A stretch of 64,000 nucleotides of DNA from Nitrosomonas oligotropha (GTDB taxonomy: Bacteria > Pseudomonadota > Gammaproteobacteria > Burkholderiales > Nitrosomonadaceae), in NCBI RefSeq assembly GCF_900106555.1, contig NZ_FNOE01000001.1, forward strand, positions 62,001-126,000. The letters run 5' to 3'. The notes beneath the pieces are model-generated. The model saw only the letters and a program-made list of their open reading frames with translations, was not told the origin of the DNA and did not search any database. This document shows positions 38,314-47,404 of the stretch, in pieces (the stretch's first letter is position 1; every line of letters starts with the position of its first letter). The position numbers were made by a program, and so were the translations under genes.

Positions 38314-38775
38314 ATGGATTCAACACCCCGTTTATTTAGAGTGATGGGTTTTACTTTGATTGAGCTTATGATTACAGTCGCAATTCTAGGTATTCTTGCT
38401 TCAATTGCTGTGCCGTCTTATCAAAACTATGTGAGGCAATCTAACCGAGCTGTTGCAAAATCACTGCTTTATGAAAACGCTCAATTCATGGAGCGATTTT
38501 ATTCCCAGAATAATCAGTATGATGCAACAGTCGGGGCGGATGGTATAGCCAATGCTGGCGGAGATGATGTGGCTGTTACTTTACCTATTACGCAATCGCC
38601 GAGAACTGGCACGCCGCAGTATAATATTTCGCTTCAAGCAGTGGCAAATAATACTTTCATGCTTCAAGCAGTTCCGGTAGGCTCTATGGCAGGCGATGTA
38701 TGTGGCACACTTACTTTGAGTAATACCGGAGCTCAAGGTGCAGGCGGGGCTGTTGCAGATTGTTGGAATCGATAA
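38314..38775 (+). CDS. pilE: Minor/type IVa pilin PilE
   Basis: 153 residues. Prepilin: GFTLIELMITVAILGILASI, with Glu at +5, then AVPSYQNYVRQSNRAVAKSL and ERFYSQNNQY; ends with a disulfide-loop pair (VCGTLTL...VADCWNR). This is the PilE type that closes fimT-pilV-pilW-pilX-pilY1 clusters, not the major pilin (inference from position and length). Confidence 0.87.
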   Translation: MDSTPRLFRVMGFTLIELMITVAILGILASIAVPSYQNYVRQSNRAVAKSLLYENAQFMERFYSQNNQYDATVGADGIANAGGDDVAVTLPITQSPRTGTPQYNISLQAVANNTFMLQAVPVGSMAGDVCGTLTLSNTGAQGAGGAVADCWNR

Positions 38776-38844
38776 TTCACATTCCGCTAACCTAGTTAGA
38801 GAAAACCATTATAAATAGTCTGTTAAAGAAAATGAGGCGGCAGC

Positions 38845-39552
38845 TTATTCCCTGATTTCCTGTTCAATCTGGTCAGCCGTCACATGACGGACATCTTTAC
38901 CTTTGACCATATAAACAACGTATTCAGACATATTTTTTGCATGATCGCCAATGCGCTCGATGGCTTTTGCGACAAATACTATCTCCAGGCAAGTTGAAAT
39001 TTTCCTGGGATCTTCCATCATAAAAGTAATCAGTTGACGCAAGATGGAGCGGAATTCTTCATCGACGAATTCATCCTGCCGCACAATTTGCGCAGCGGCA
39101 TTCAAATCCAAGCGGGCGAAAGAATCAAGCGCTTTGTGCAGCATATCCATGGCAATACTGGCAACATGCTTAACTTCATTAAAACGCGGAATGTGCATAC
39201 GATCCGTTGAATAAATCAATTTTGCCATCCGGGCAATTTTTGCAGCCTCGTCGCCGATGCGCTCCAAATCCGTAATTGTCTTGATTACCATCATGATCAT
39301 GCGCAAATCGCTTGCAGTCGGTTGTCTGCGCGCAATAATCTGATTGCAGATCTCATCAATCGAAACTTCCATTGCGTTGACACGGTGATCACGGGTAATC
39401 ACCAGATCAATCAGCTCTTCGTTGCCACTGGTCAGCGCATCGATCGCATTTTCGATTTGTTCTTCAACAAAGCCCCCCATTTGCAAAACGCGCGTGCGCA
39501 CTTCTTCAAGGTCAGCGTCGAACTGCTTGGAAATATGTTCTTTAGTTGCCAT
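38845..39552 (-). CDS. phoU: Phosphate transport system regulatory protein PhoU
   Basis: 235 residues, all helical. Two PhoU repeats (about 13-105 and 120-210) with the metal-site signature ERIGDEAAKIARMAKL and its repeat ERIGDHAKNMSEYVVYM. Down-regulates the PhoR/PstSCAB phosphate system. It stands alone here, without pst genes. Convergent with pilE. Confidence 0.94.
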   Translation of the reverse strand: MATKEHISKQFDADLEEVRTRVLQMGGFVEEQIENAIDALTSGNEELIDLVITRDHRVNAMEVSIDEICNQIIARRQPTASDLRMIMMVIKTITDLERIGDEAAKIARMAKLIYSTDRMHIPRFNEVKHVASIAMDMLHKALDSFARLDLNAAAQIVRQDEFVDEEFRSILRQLITFMMEDPRKISTCLEIVFVAKAIERIGDHAKNMSEYVVYMVKGKDVRHVTADQIEQEIRE

Positions 39553-39619
39553 GGTCTGCCTTTTGAAGATTTGAAGTATGTGATGCTTTACGGTCTTAAT
39601 TATCCACGCTTAATACTAA

Positions 39620-40279
39620 TCAGACAGTAATGGTGCGTACACCTTTATCTGTTCCCAATAATAACGTATCTGCCGGACGCCGGGCAAAAAGGCCGTTGGT
39701 TACGACACCGGTAATCTGATTGAGCGTTGCTTCCAATTCCACCGGATTCATAATTTGCAAACCATGCACATCCAGGATGACATTACCATTATCTGTGACG
39801 AAACCTTGACGTAAGGCCGGGTGTCCGCCCAGGTGCACAATCTCACGCGCCACATAGCTGCGTGCCATCGGTATGACTTCAACGGGCAGCGGGAAGTTGC
39901 CAAGAATATTCACTAATTTGCTTTGATCGGTAATACAGATGAATTTCCGGGCTACCGCCGCGACAATTTTCTCCCGTGTCAACGCACCGCCGCCGCCTTT
40001 GATCATATGTAAATGTTCGGTGATCTCATCCGCGCCATCGACATACACGGGAAGATCGATGACATTATTCAGATCCAGTACTTCGATGCCATGCCCTTTG
40101 AGGCGTTGTGCCGTTACATCTGAACTGGCAACAGCACCTTCGATTTTATTTTTAATTTTGGCTAATTCATCAATAAAGTAATTAGCAGTGGAGCCTGTGC
40201 CTACCCCAACAATACAACCCACAGGAATATGCTGAATTGCAGCTGCTGCAACCGCTCGTTTTTGTTCGTCTTGTGTCAT
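39620..40279 (-). CDS. rpiA: Ribose-5-phosphate isomerase A
   Basis: 219 residues, the family's normal size. Start [20 protein letters not shown], substrate loop [36 protein letters not shown] and the catalytic-region [16 protein letters not shown]. Interconverts ribose-5-P and ribulose-5-P in the pentose-phosphate/Calvin pathways, so relevant to autotrophic CO2 fixation. Confidence 0.95.
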   Translation of the reverse strand: MTQDEQKRAVAAAAIQHIPVGCIVGVGTGSTANYFIDELAKIKNKIEGAVASSDVTAQRLKGHGIEVLDLNNVIDLPVYVDGADEITEHLHMIKGGGGALTREKIVAAVARKFICITDQSKLVNILGNFPLPVEVIPMARSYVAREIVHLGGHPALRQGFVTDNGNVILDVHGLQIMNPVELEATLNQITGVVTNGLFARRPADTLLLGTDKGVRTITV

Positions 40280-40367
40280 TTATGGCCCTATCCAGACAAA
40301 AATTGATATAGCCCGTCAGGATAGCGTTATCTGCGAATTTAGACAATGCTTCTAACGATCCGTGTTA

Positions 40368-40748
40368 TTAATCAAGCTCGGGAAAATCGCCGGGTTTGTA
40401 GACGGCAATATGCCTGATCAATCCCTCTGGTGTGAAGTATATGCGTTCCAATCCTTGCCGTTTTACCTGCTCTCCGGAAGAAGCATCCATACCGGTCATT
40501 GTAAACGCGAATTCCACACCACTATTTTCAATGCCGCGATATCCGGTAACTTCCCAATGGGCATCAGGAAAGCGATCAAAGAAGCTGACCATCATGGCAT
40601 GAATGGCCGAGCTGCCTTTGTATTCACCGAAGTAAGCAGAATAATAAGTGGCATCGGCAGCAAATAGGCGCTCGATCTGCGTCAGGTCGTGATTGTTGGA
40701 TAAAGTGACGTAGTTTCTTGCCAGTTCGATGGATTGCACGGTGTGCAT
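40368..40748 (-). CDS. NTF2-like/SnoaL-family protein
   Basis: 126 residues with the cone-shaped NTF2-like layout: MHTVQSIELARNYVTLSNNH at the start, YYSAYFGEYKGSSAIHAMMV, FPDAHWEVTGYRGIENSGVE and VKRQGLERIYFTPEGLIRHI at the end. The group contains many small ligand-binding or isomerase-like proteins, usually annotated 'nuclear transport factor 2 family'. No catalytic assignment possible. Between yaaA and rpiA on the same strand. Confidence 0.72.
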   Translation of the reverse strand: MHTVQSIELARNYVTLSNNHDLTQIERLFAADATYYSAYFGEYKGSSAIHAMMVSFFDRFPDAHWEVTGYRGIENSGVEFAFTMTGMDASSGEQVKRQGLERIYFTPEGLIRHIAVYKPGDFPELD

Positions 40749-40779
40749 TGATTCTACTCACATAAATACTTGCTGAAAG

Positions 40780-41562
40780 TCATGCTGTTTGTGATTCTGC
40801 GCGGGTAAAGATCCATTCATCTTTGCGACTATCTTCTTGACTGAAGCGGTAACCTGCCACATCGAAGTGTTTAATGGCTTCGGGGTTTGTGAGTTTGTTC
40901 TGGATAATGTAGCGGCTCATCATACCGCGAGCTTTCTTGGCGAAGAAGCTGATAATTTTGTAAACACCATTTTTCTGATCCTTGAAAACCGGAGTGATAA
41001 TCCGTGCGTTGAGTTTGCCGGGCTGGACGGATTGGAAATATTCATTGGAAGCGAGATTGATGAGGATGTCATCTTTTTGTTTGGCCAGATCCTGGTTGAG
41101 CGCTTGGGTGATTTTATCGTCCCAGAATTCGTACAAATTATTGCCGCGCGGATTCTTGAACTGAGTGCCCATTTCTAGCCGGTAAGGCTGCATCAGGTCC
41201 AGCGGACGCAACACGCCGTACAGTCCCGACAAAATACGCAAATGATCTTGCGCGAACGCCAGTTCGTTTCCGGTCATCGTGTCGGCATCCAGGCCGGTAT
41301 AGACATCGCCTTTGAACGCGAGGATCGCTTGCTTGGCGTTTCTCAGCGTAAACGGGCGATTCCAAGCGAAGTAACGGTTGGAGTTGAGTGTGGCCAATTT
41401 AGAGCTGATCGACATCATCGCACCGATTTGGCTGGGCTCCAGTTTTCTCAGTTCATTGATCAGCATCGCCGAATCGTCGAGAAAATCCGGTTGTGTATGC
41501 GCTTGCGTCAAGGGGGGTGTTTCAAAATCCAGTGTTTTCGCCGGTGAAATAACAATAATCAT
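40780..41562 (-). CDS. yaaA: Peroxide stress protein YaaA (DUF328)
   Basis: 260 residues. YaaA signatures: start [76 protein letters not shown] and the C-terminal [17 protein letters not shown]. In E. coli YaaA lowers free iron and protects DNA from peroxide. Intact. Confidence 0.94.
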   Translation of the reverse strand: MIIVISPAKTLDFETPPLTQAHTQPDFLDDSAMLINELRKLEPSQIGAMMSISSKLATLNSNRYFAWNRPFTLRNAKQAILAFKGDVYTGLDADTMTGNELAFAQDHLRILSGLYGVLRPLDLMQPYRLEMGTQFKNPRGNNLYEFWDDKITQALNQDLAKQKDDILINLASNEYFQSVQPGKLNARIITPVFKDQKNGVYKIISFFAKKARGMMSRYIIQNKLTNPEAIKHFDVAGYRFSQEDSRKDEWIFTRAESQTA

Positions 41563-41698
41563 GTGTTTTCATCCTGAAATAAAAAATACTATCAGATTTA
41601 ATCACGGCACGAAGGTTACTTGTAATTTGTATCCTCAGCCCCAAACTATTGCTGGTCTAATCTATCAAATATTTTTTTGCTGATCGGAGGAGCAAATC

Positions 41699-43165
41699 AT
41701 GCTTGGATATCGTAATTTTATTTTGCTGTTGACGCTGGCGCTGCTGATGCCGGTTGATTTATTGGCGCAGCAGGGCAATGGCGTGGAAAGTCTGCGCCAA
41801 ACCAGCAAGGCATTTGCGGAAGTCGCGCGCAAGGTTTCGCCGTCGGTGGTGTTGATCCAGGTTGAACGGGAAACCGAAGTGGCGCAAATATCGCCGTTTG
41901 GCGACGGGCAGCAATGGCCGTTCGGCGATGATCTGTTTAAGCGTTTTTTTGGTGACCGCTTCCCGGATATGCCGCGTTTCAATGCGCCGGGAGGCAAGCA
42001 ACAGGGAAGACAGCGTGCTGTGGTCGGACAAGGCTCCGGCTTCGTTTTTGCCGCCAATAATAACAAAACCTACATTCTGACCAACAATCATGTAATCGAA
42101 GGGAATGACAAAATCAGCGTCAAGTTTCTCGATGGCCGTGAGTTTGAAGCAAAAATCAAAGGCACCGATCCTAAGTCGGACATCGCCGTGATCGAAATCG
42201 AAGCAAGCGGCCTGCCCGTTGTGCAAATCGGTGATTATTCCCAGCTGGAAGTGGGTGAATGGGTAGTTGCCATCGGCAATCCCTTCGGGTTGAGCCATAC
42301 GCTGACGGTCGGTGTGGTGAGCGCGAAAGGTAGGACTTCGTTGGGTATTAACGATTATGAAGATTTCATTCAAACCGATGCTGCGATTAATCCCGGTAAT
42401 TCCGGCGGACCGCTGGTCAATCTCGACGGTGAAGTGATTGGCATGAATACCGCTATTTTTAGCCGCAGCGGCGGCTACATGGGCATCGGTTTCGCCATTC
42501 CGATCAACCTGGCCGGGCGTATCGCCAATCAATTGATCGAGAAAGGTGAAGTGGAACGCGGCTATCTCGGCATTATGATCCAGCCGCTGACGGCCGACCT
42601 GGCCAGATCCTTCGATTTGAAGAACGACAAGGGCATTTTGATTGCGCAAGTGACAAAGAATTCGCCCGCCGACAAGGCAGGACTCAAAGCCGGCGATGTG
42701 ATCGTGAACTATCAGGGGCGACCGATGAGCGATACCGGTGACTTCCGCAATCAAGTTGCATTGGCGCAACCGGGCAGTAAAGTGGAATTCGATATCATTC
42801 GCGACGGCAAGCAACGCAACATTTCGGTCAAAGTCGACAAACTCAGCGATCACAAGCAGGCCGCGCAAGAATCATCGCAAGCCAGCGAGAAATTGGGCAT
42901 CGTGGTACAAACGATTACCGCCGATCTGGCGAAACAACTGGGTATCAAAGCCGGAAAAGGCGTGATCGTGACTGAAGTGGCGCCGGGATCGGTCGCTACG
43001 ATGGCGGGTATCGGCCGCGGTAGCGTAATCCTCGAAGTCAATCGTAAAGCCGTCAATACCGCTGCCGAGTTCGATCAGGCGATAAAAAACAGCGCTAATA
43101 ATAAAGTGCTGTTATTGGTGCGCGATGATGAGGTGTCGCGCTATGTGGTGCTGAGCTGGCGTTGA
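41699..43165 (+). CDS. Do-type periplasmic serine protease (DegP/MucD)
   Basis: 488 residues. Signal peptide (about 1-24, NFILLLTLALLMPVDLLAQ), trypsin-like protease domain with the catalytic triad visible as His131 (ILTNNHVIEGN), Asp161 (SDIAVIEI) and Ser235 (NPGNSGGPLV), then two PDZ domains (about 285-370 and 395-480). This is the periplasmic quality-control protease/chaperone. A Gly/Asp/Phe-rich segment (residues 66-96) precedes the core, as in MucD. Strong CGGAGGAG ribosome site. degP versus degQ/mucD not resolved. Confidence 0.9.
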   Translation: MLGYRNFILLLTLALLMPVDLLAQQGNGVESLRQTSKAFAEVARKVSPSVVLIQVERETEVAQISPFGDGQQWPFGDDLFKRFFGDRFPDMPRFNAPGGKQQGRQRAVVGQGSGFVFAANNNKTYILTNNHVIEGNDKISVKFLDGREFEAKIKGTDPKSDIAVIEIEASGLPVVQIGDYSQLEVGEWVVAIGNPFGLSHTLTVGVVSAKGRTSLGINDYEDFIQTDAAINPGNSGGPLVNLDGEVIGMNTAIFSRSGGYMGIGFAIPINLAGRIANQLIEKGEVERGYLGIMIQPLTADLARSFDLKNDKGILIAQVTKNSPADKAGLKAGDVIVNYQGRPMSDTGDFRNQVALAQPGSKVEFDIIRDGKQRNISVKVDKLSDHKQAAQESSQASEKLGIVVQTITADLAKQLGIKAGKGVIVTEVAPGSVATMAGIGRGSVILEVNRKAVNTAAEFDQAIKNSANNKVLLLVRDDEVSRYVVLSWR

Positions 43166-43245
43166 TCAGTAAGTTACCGCAAGTTCTTTGGCCGTAGCAT
43201 ACATGCACCGGCCAAAGAATGACTACAAATTTCTCTTAATTAACT

Positions 43246-44421
43246 ATGAACATTGCCCCGGAAATTCAAGCATTACAGGCCGACATGCAATGTTGGCGCA
43301 GATACATTCACCAACACCCGGAAACGGCGTTTGAAGAAACCGCAACGGCCCAATTGATTGCGGAGCAACTGCAACAAGCCGGGATCGAAGTACATCAAGG
43401 GCTGGCGAAAACCGGTGTCGTAGGCGTACTGCGCCGTGGCAACAGCCGTAACAGCATTGCGCTGCGCGCCGATATGGATGCGCTTTATATCCAGGAACAA
43501 AACCGCTTCGATCACGCTTCCTGCCAAAGCGGCAAAATGCACGCCTGTGGCCACGATGGGCATTGTGCCATGCTACTCGGTGCCGCGCATTATTTGGCCA
43601 AGCATGGTCGTTTCGATGGCACCGTGTATTTCATTTTCCAACCGGCGGAAGAATGCCGTGCCGGGGCGTTGCAAATGATCGACGAAGGCTTGTTCGAGCA
43701 ATTCCCGGCGCAGCGGGTGTTTGGCATGCATAACTTCCCGGATGTACCCGCTGGTCATTTCGCCGTTAAAACCGGTCCGATGATGGCGTCGTTCGATTGT
43801 TTTGAAATCACCTTAAAAGGCCAAGCCACCCACGCCGCCATGCCGCATCTCGGCAACGATGTGCTGATCGTAGCGGCGAACTTGGTCACACAATTGCAAA
43901 CCATCGTCAGCCGCCGGATCGATCCCGCCGATTCCGCTGTGGTCAGCGTTACGCAAATACACGGCGGTAACACTTGGAACGCGCTGCCGGATACTGCCGT
44001 CATTCGCGGCACCTTCCGCAGCTTCAAAAATTCCGTGTGCGATCAACTGGAACAAGGCATCCGTCAACTGGCGCAAAGCGTCGCGCAGGGTTTTGGAATT
44101 CACGCCGACATCCTGTTCAACCCCGAAAACCCCGGTTATCCGGTGACCATCAACAGTCCGGAAGAAACCGCCAGCGCCATCCGCGCCGCCATCGCTGTTG
44201 CCGGTGAGCCATGCGTCGACACTGCACCAACTCCCAGCATGGGTGCCGAAGACTTCGCCTTCATGCTGCAACAAAAACCCGGCTGCTACATCTGGATCGG
44301 CAACGGCAGCTCGCAAGGTAGTTGCTTGCTGCACAATCCGAACTACGATTTTAACGATGAGATTTTGCCGTTGGGCGCGGCGTATTGGGTTAAATTGGTG
44401 AAAAATGAGTTGTTTGTTTAA
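43246..44421 (+). CDS. M20D-family amidohydrolase
   Basis: 391 residues. Zinc amidohydrolase of the hippurate/N-acyl-amino-acid group: ALRADMDALYIQEQN, HACGHDGHCAMLLGAAHYLA (first metal ligands), FIFQPAEECRAGALQMIDEG and the C-terminal PTPSMGAEDFAFMLQ. Likely removes N-acyl groups from amino acids or related substrates; the actual substrate is unknown. 80 bp after the Do protease gene on the same strand. GC is slightly higher than its surroundings. Confidence 0.85.
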   Translation: MNIAPEIQALQADMQCWRRYIHQHPETAFEETATAQLIAEQLQQAGIEVHQGLAKTGVVGVLRRGNSRNSIALRADMDALYIQEQNRFDHASCQSGKMHACGHDGHCAMLLGAAHYLAKHGRFDGTVYFIFQPAEECRAGALQMIDEGLFEQFPAQRVFGMHNFPDVPAGHFAVKTGPMMASFDCFEITLKGQATHAAMPHLGNDVLIVAANLVTQLQTIVSRRIDPADSAVVSVTQIHGGNTWNALPDTAVIRGTFRSFKNSVCDQLEQGIRQLAQSVAQGFGIHADILFNPENPGYPVTINSPEETASAIRAAIAVAGEPCVDTAPTPSMGAEDFAFMLQQKPGCYIWIGNGSSQGSCLLHNPNYDFNDEILPLGAAYWVKLVKNELFV

Positions 44422-44528
44422 TTTCTTTTTGATCTATATTGCAGGATGTTTCAAGTGTAAGAATCACTAGCGTTGTTTACAGTATTTGGAAGAATACTGT
44501 AGATGAGCATACATAACGATTAACTTTA

Positions 44529-45112
44529 TTGGATCGCCAGGAAATCTGGCGGCTATATCAAACCCGGCTGTGGAAGGTAGCGCATTTGGTGGAACGCTTC
44601 CATGTCAGCCGGCCAACGATTTATGATGTACTGAAACTCGCGAGACTCCAGGAATTTACTCCAAGCGCTATAACAAGTCTTACCCAGGCGAGCTTGTTCA
44701 CTTCGATACCAAGCGGCTTTCCTTGTTGAAAGGACAATCCGCCAATGAATCTCGCGAATATCTGTTTGTGGCCATCGACGACTTCTCCAGGGGGCTGTAT
44801 GCCGAACTCAGCACAGCACAGCTAGCTTTCTCATAGACACTGTCATTGCCCAATGTCTGCATCAGATCGACCGTGCTTATTCCAATAACGGTAGGGAATT
44901 TAAAGGAACTGACGGCAAAGCCGAACGAGTCATCCGCACGCTAATGGATATGTGGCATAGCCAACTTGCTTTAAGGATAGCGCCGATTGGCGCATTCTGC
45001 TTTTCCGTTTCATTAACTTCTACAATACCGTAAAAGCCCCATATGAGTTTGAATAATGCAACCCCTTACGAAACACTCAACGCTTATTTTAATCAACACT
45101 CTCTGCAAACAA
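44529..45112 (+). pseudogene. IS481-family transposase remnant
   Basis: Pieces of a DDE transposase lie in order but in several frames: helix-turn-helix VERFHVSRPTIYDVLKLARL; YPGELVHFDTKRL with the first catalytic Asp; ANESREYLFVAIDDFS; NGREFKGTDGKAERVIRTLM, where two motif regions are joined by an internal deletion; and NNATPYETLNAYFNQ. This order matches IS481 transposases. Frameshifts, the deletion and stop codons make it inactive. I could not delimit terminal inverted repeats. The remnant sits between the amidohydrolase and mtkB. Confidence 0.78.
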
Positions 45113-45174
45113 CCCTGAGATTTCTTGCATCGATACTGTTAACTGTCAACACCGCAATTTTCACTTGACCAAAC

Positions 45175-45205
45175 AAAAAACCCGGAAGCACGCTCCCGGT
45201 TTTTT
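45175..45205. terminator. Terminator after mtkB, also reading from the IS remnant side
   Basis: AAAAAA-C-CCGG-A-AGC pairs with GCT-C-CCGG-TTTTTT around a two-base loop (one mismatch and a bulge), with A and T runs at each end. It is 28 bp past the mtkB stop on the minus strand. Confidence 0.65.
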
Positions 45206-45232
45206 ATTTTTACAACAACTACGATTTGAGAA

Positions 45233-46120
45233 TTACAGCTTCGCCAGCACTTCCGCGACCGTTTGTCCCATCAGCGATGGAGTAGGGCAGATGGTGACGC
45301 CGAGTTCTTTCAGCATCGCGACTTTTTCGGCGGCGCTTTCACCGGCGGAGGAGATGATCGCACCGGCGTGACCCATGCGGCGGCCTTCGGGTGCGGTCAG
45401 TCCGGCGATGTAAGCCACCAGCGGTTTGCTCATGTTTTCTTTCGCAAATCGTCCGGCTTCGACTTCTTGCGGGCCGCCGATTTCGCCGATCATCAGCGCG
45501 ACTTTGGTTTCCGGGTCTTGTTCCAACCGTTCCAGGATGTCGCGGTGCGAGCTGCCGGGGATCGGGTCGCCGCCAATGCCGACTGAGGTGGAAATACCGA
45601 TGCCAAGCGCGCGCATTTGATCGGCGGCTTCATAGCCCAGCGTGCCGGAACGGCCGACCACGCCGATGTTGCCGCGGATATAGATATGGCCAGGCATGAT
45701 GCCGAGCATAGCGCGGCCGGGGCTGATGGTTCCAGCGCAGTTCGGGCCGGTCAGCAGCATGCGGTCTTCTTTCGGAAAACGACGCAGGAAATTCTTCACT
45801 GTCATCATGTCTTGCGTCGGAATGCCATCGGTGATCGAAACGCAGTATTTGATCCCGGCGTCGGCAGCTTCCATAATGGAATCCGCCGCGAACGCGGGCG
45901 GCACGAACACAATGCTGGCTTCCGCACCGGCTTGCTCGACCGCTTCCTTAACGGTGTTGAATACCGGTAAGCCCAGATGCGTTTGGCCGCCTTTACCGGG
46001 CGTAACGCCGCCGACCACGTTGGAGCCGTAGTCGATCATTTCCTGCGCGTGAAAAGTACCGATTCTGCCGGTAAACCCTTGAACGATGATGCGTGTTTTT
46101 TCGTTGATTAATATCGCCAC
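45233..46120 (-). CDS. mtkB: Malate-CoA ligase (malate thiokinase) alpha subunit
   Basis: 295 residues, succinyl-CoA-synthetase-alpha fold: CoA-binding IIVQGFTGRIGTFHAQEMID, catalytic His region GHAGAIISSAGESAAEKVAM and GRSGTLGYEAADQM. Length and sequence resemble methylotroph MtkB (malate thiokinase) more than SucD as far as I can judge; its pairing with mtkA and mcl supports that. Converts malate, ATP and CoA into malyl-CoA. A plain succinyl-CoA synthetase cannot be fully excluded by eye. Confidence 0.85.
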   Translation of the reverse strand: MAILINEKTRIIVQGFTGRIGTFHAQEMIDYGSNVVGGVTPGKGGQTHLGLPVFNTVKEAVEQAGAEASIVFVPPAFAADSIMEAADAGIKYCVSITDGIPTQDMMTVKNFLRRFPKEDRMLLTGPNCAGTISPGRAMLGIMPGHIYIRGNIGVVGRSGTLGYEAADQMRALGIGISTSVGIGGDPIPGSSHRDILERLEQDPETKVALMIGEIGGPQEVEAGRFAKENMSKPLVAYIAGLTAPEGRRMGHAGAIISSAGESAAEKVAMLKELGVTICPTPSLMGQTVAEVLAKL

Positions 46121-46129
46121 TTTGAACTC

Positions 46130-47308
46130 CTAGGCTTTTGCGACGACGTCGTTACGGGCGCGGACGACTTTTTCCGCAGCTTCCGCTAACGTTTCGGCGG
46201 TGATGATCGGCAGACCGCTGTTCGCAATGATGCGGCGGCCTTCTTCTACGTTGGTGCCGGACAAACGGACCACCAGCGGGATTTTCATGTCGATGTTTCT
46301 GACGGCTTGCACCACGCCTTCGGCGATCCAGTCGCAACGGTTAATCCCGGCGAAAATGTTCACCAGCATGGCTTTGACGTTGGCATCGGCGAGCACCAGA
46401 CGGAATGCTTTTTCGGTACGCTCAGCAGATGCGCCGCCGCCGACATCGAGGAAGTTGGCGGGTTCGCCGCCAGCCAGTTTGATCATGTCCATTGTGGCCA
46501 TCGCCAAGCCCGCGCCGTTGATCATACAGCCGATGTCGCCATCCAGACCGACGTAGCTCAAACCGGCTTCAGCCGCAGCGACTTCGCGGTGATCGACTTG
46601 CGTGTTGTCGCGCAGTTCGGCGATTTTATGGCGGCGGAACAAGGCATTTTCGTCGAACACCATTTTGGCGTCGAGTGCGATGATGTCGTTATTCGCGGTA
46701 ACAACCAGCGGATTAATTTCCAGAATATTAGCGTCCAGGTCGCGCAATGCGCGGTAACAGCCTTTGATGGTTTTCACCGCATGATTCAGTTGCGCTGCAT
46801 CGATACCCAGCGCAAACGCCATTTTGCGCGCTTGAAAATCCTGCAATCCGACCGCGGGTTCGACATAAATCTTGATGATCGCTTCCGGATTGGTCACGGC
46901 GAGTTTTTCGATTTCCATGCCACCTTGCGCCGAGCCGATCATGATCACGCGTTCACTGGTGCGGTCGATCATGAACGACAGATAGATTTCCTTGGCGATT
47001 TGCGTTCCGGCTTCAACGTACAAGCGGGTGCAGACTTTTCCCGCCGGACCGGTTTGGTGCGTTACCAGTTTTTTGCCAAGCAGCGCTTCAGCGGCTTGTT
47101 CGACTTCCGCGTGCGTTTTGCAGACTTTGATACCGCCCGCCTTACCGCGCGCGCCGGAATGGATCTGCGCTTTGACGACCCAGACATTACCTTCGATTTC
47201 GCGAGCGCGTTGCACCGCTTCTTCGACGGTGTAGGCCAGACCGCCTTCCGCGATCTTGACGCCGTACTCCGCCAGTATTTCTTTTGCTTGATATTCGTGA
47301 ATATTCAC
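46130..47308 (-). CDS. mtkA: Malate-CoA ligase (malate thiokinase) beta subunit
   Basis: 392 residues, ATP-grasp beta subunit: [40 protein letters not shown], LQTGPxG-like [32 protein letters not shown] and the CoA-ligase domain [20 protein letters not shown] and [17 protein letters not shown]. Several of these blocks match the methylotroph serine-cycle MtkA closely (from memory). Nine bp upstream of mtkB, so cotranscribed. Confidence 0.88.
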   Translation of the reverse strand: MNIHEYQAKEILAEYGVKIAEGGLAYTVEEAVQRAREIEGNVWVVKAQIHSGARGKAGGIKVCKTHAEVEQAAEALLGKKLVTHQTGPAGKVCTRLYVEAGTQIAKEIYLSFMIDRTSERVIMIGSAQGGMEIEKLAVTNPEAIIKIYVEPAVGLQDFQARKMAFALGIDAAQLNHAVKTIKGCYRALRDLDANILEINPLVVTANNDIIALDAKMVFDENALFRRHKIAELRDNTQVDHREVAAAEAGLSYVGLDGDIGCMINGAGLAMATMDMIKLAGGEPANFLDVGGGASAERTEKAFRLVLADANVKAMLVNIFAGINRCDWIAEGVVQAVRNIDMKIPLVVRLSGTNVEEGRRIIANSGLPIITAETLAEAAEKVVRARNDVVAKA

Positions 47309-47376
47309 TTCAATTTCCTCAACAATCGCATTAATACGTTAATTTTTATCGTTTCAAACCATCCGGCCCTAAAGAC

Positions 47377-47399
47377 AAAGGCCGCATTGAGCGGCCTTT
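47377..47399 (-). terminator. Hairpin between mcl and mtkA
   Basis: AAAGGCCGC and GCGGCCTTT form a perfect nine-bp stem with a five-base loop, read on the minus strand just after mcl (stop at 47405) and 69 bp before mtkA. The tail (GTCTTTAGG) has few Ts, so this may attenuate rather than fully stop transcription. Confidence 0.6.
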
Positions 47400-47404
47400 A
47401 TTCA

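Noticed and set aside
41759-42868. Long minus-strand frame opposite the Do protease
   Set aside because: 369 codons antisense to a gene with an intact catalytic triad; no recognisable motifs.
45233-47308. Ordinary sucCD (succinyl-CoA synthetase)
   Set aside because: The neighbouring malyl-CoA lyase and the resemblance to methylotroph MtkA favour malate thiokinase, though sequence comparison is needed for certainty.
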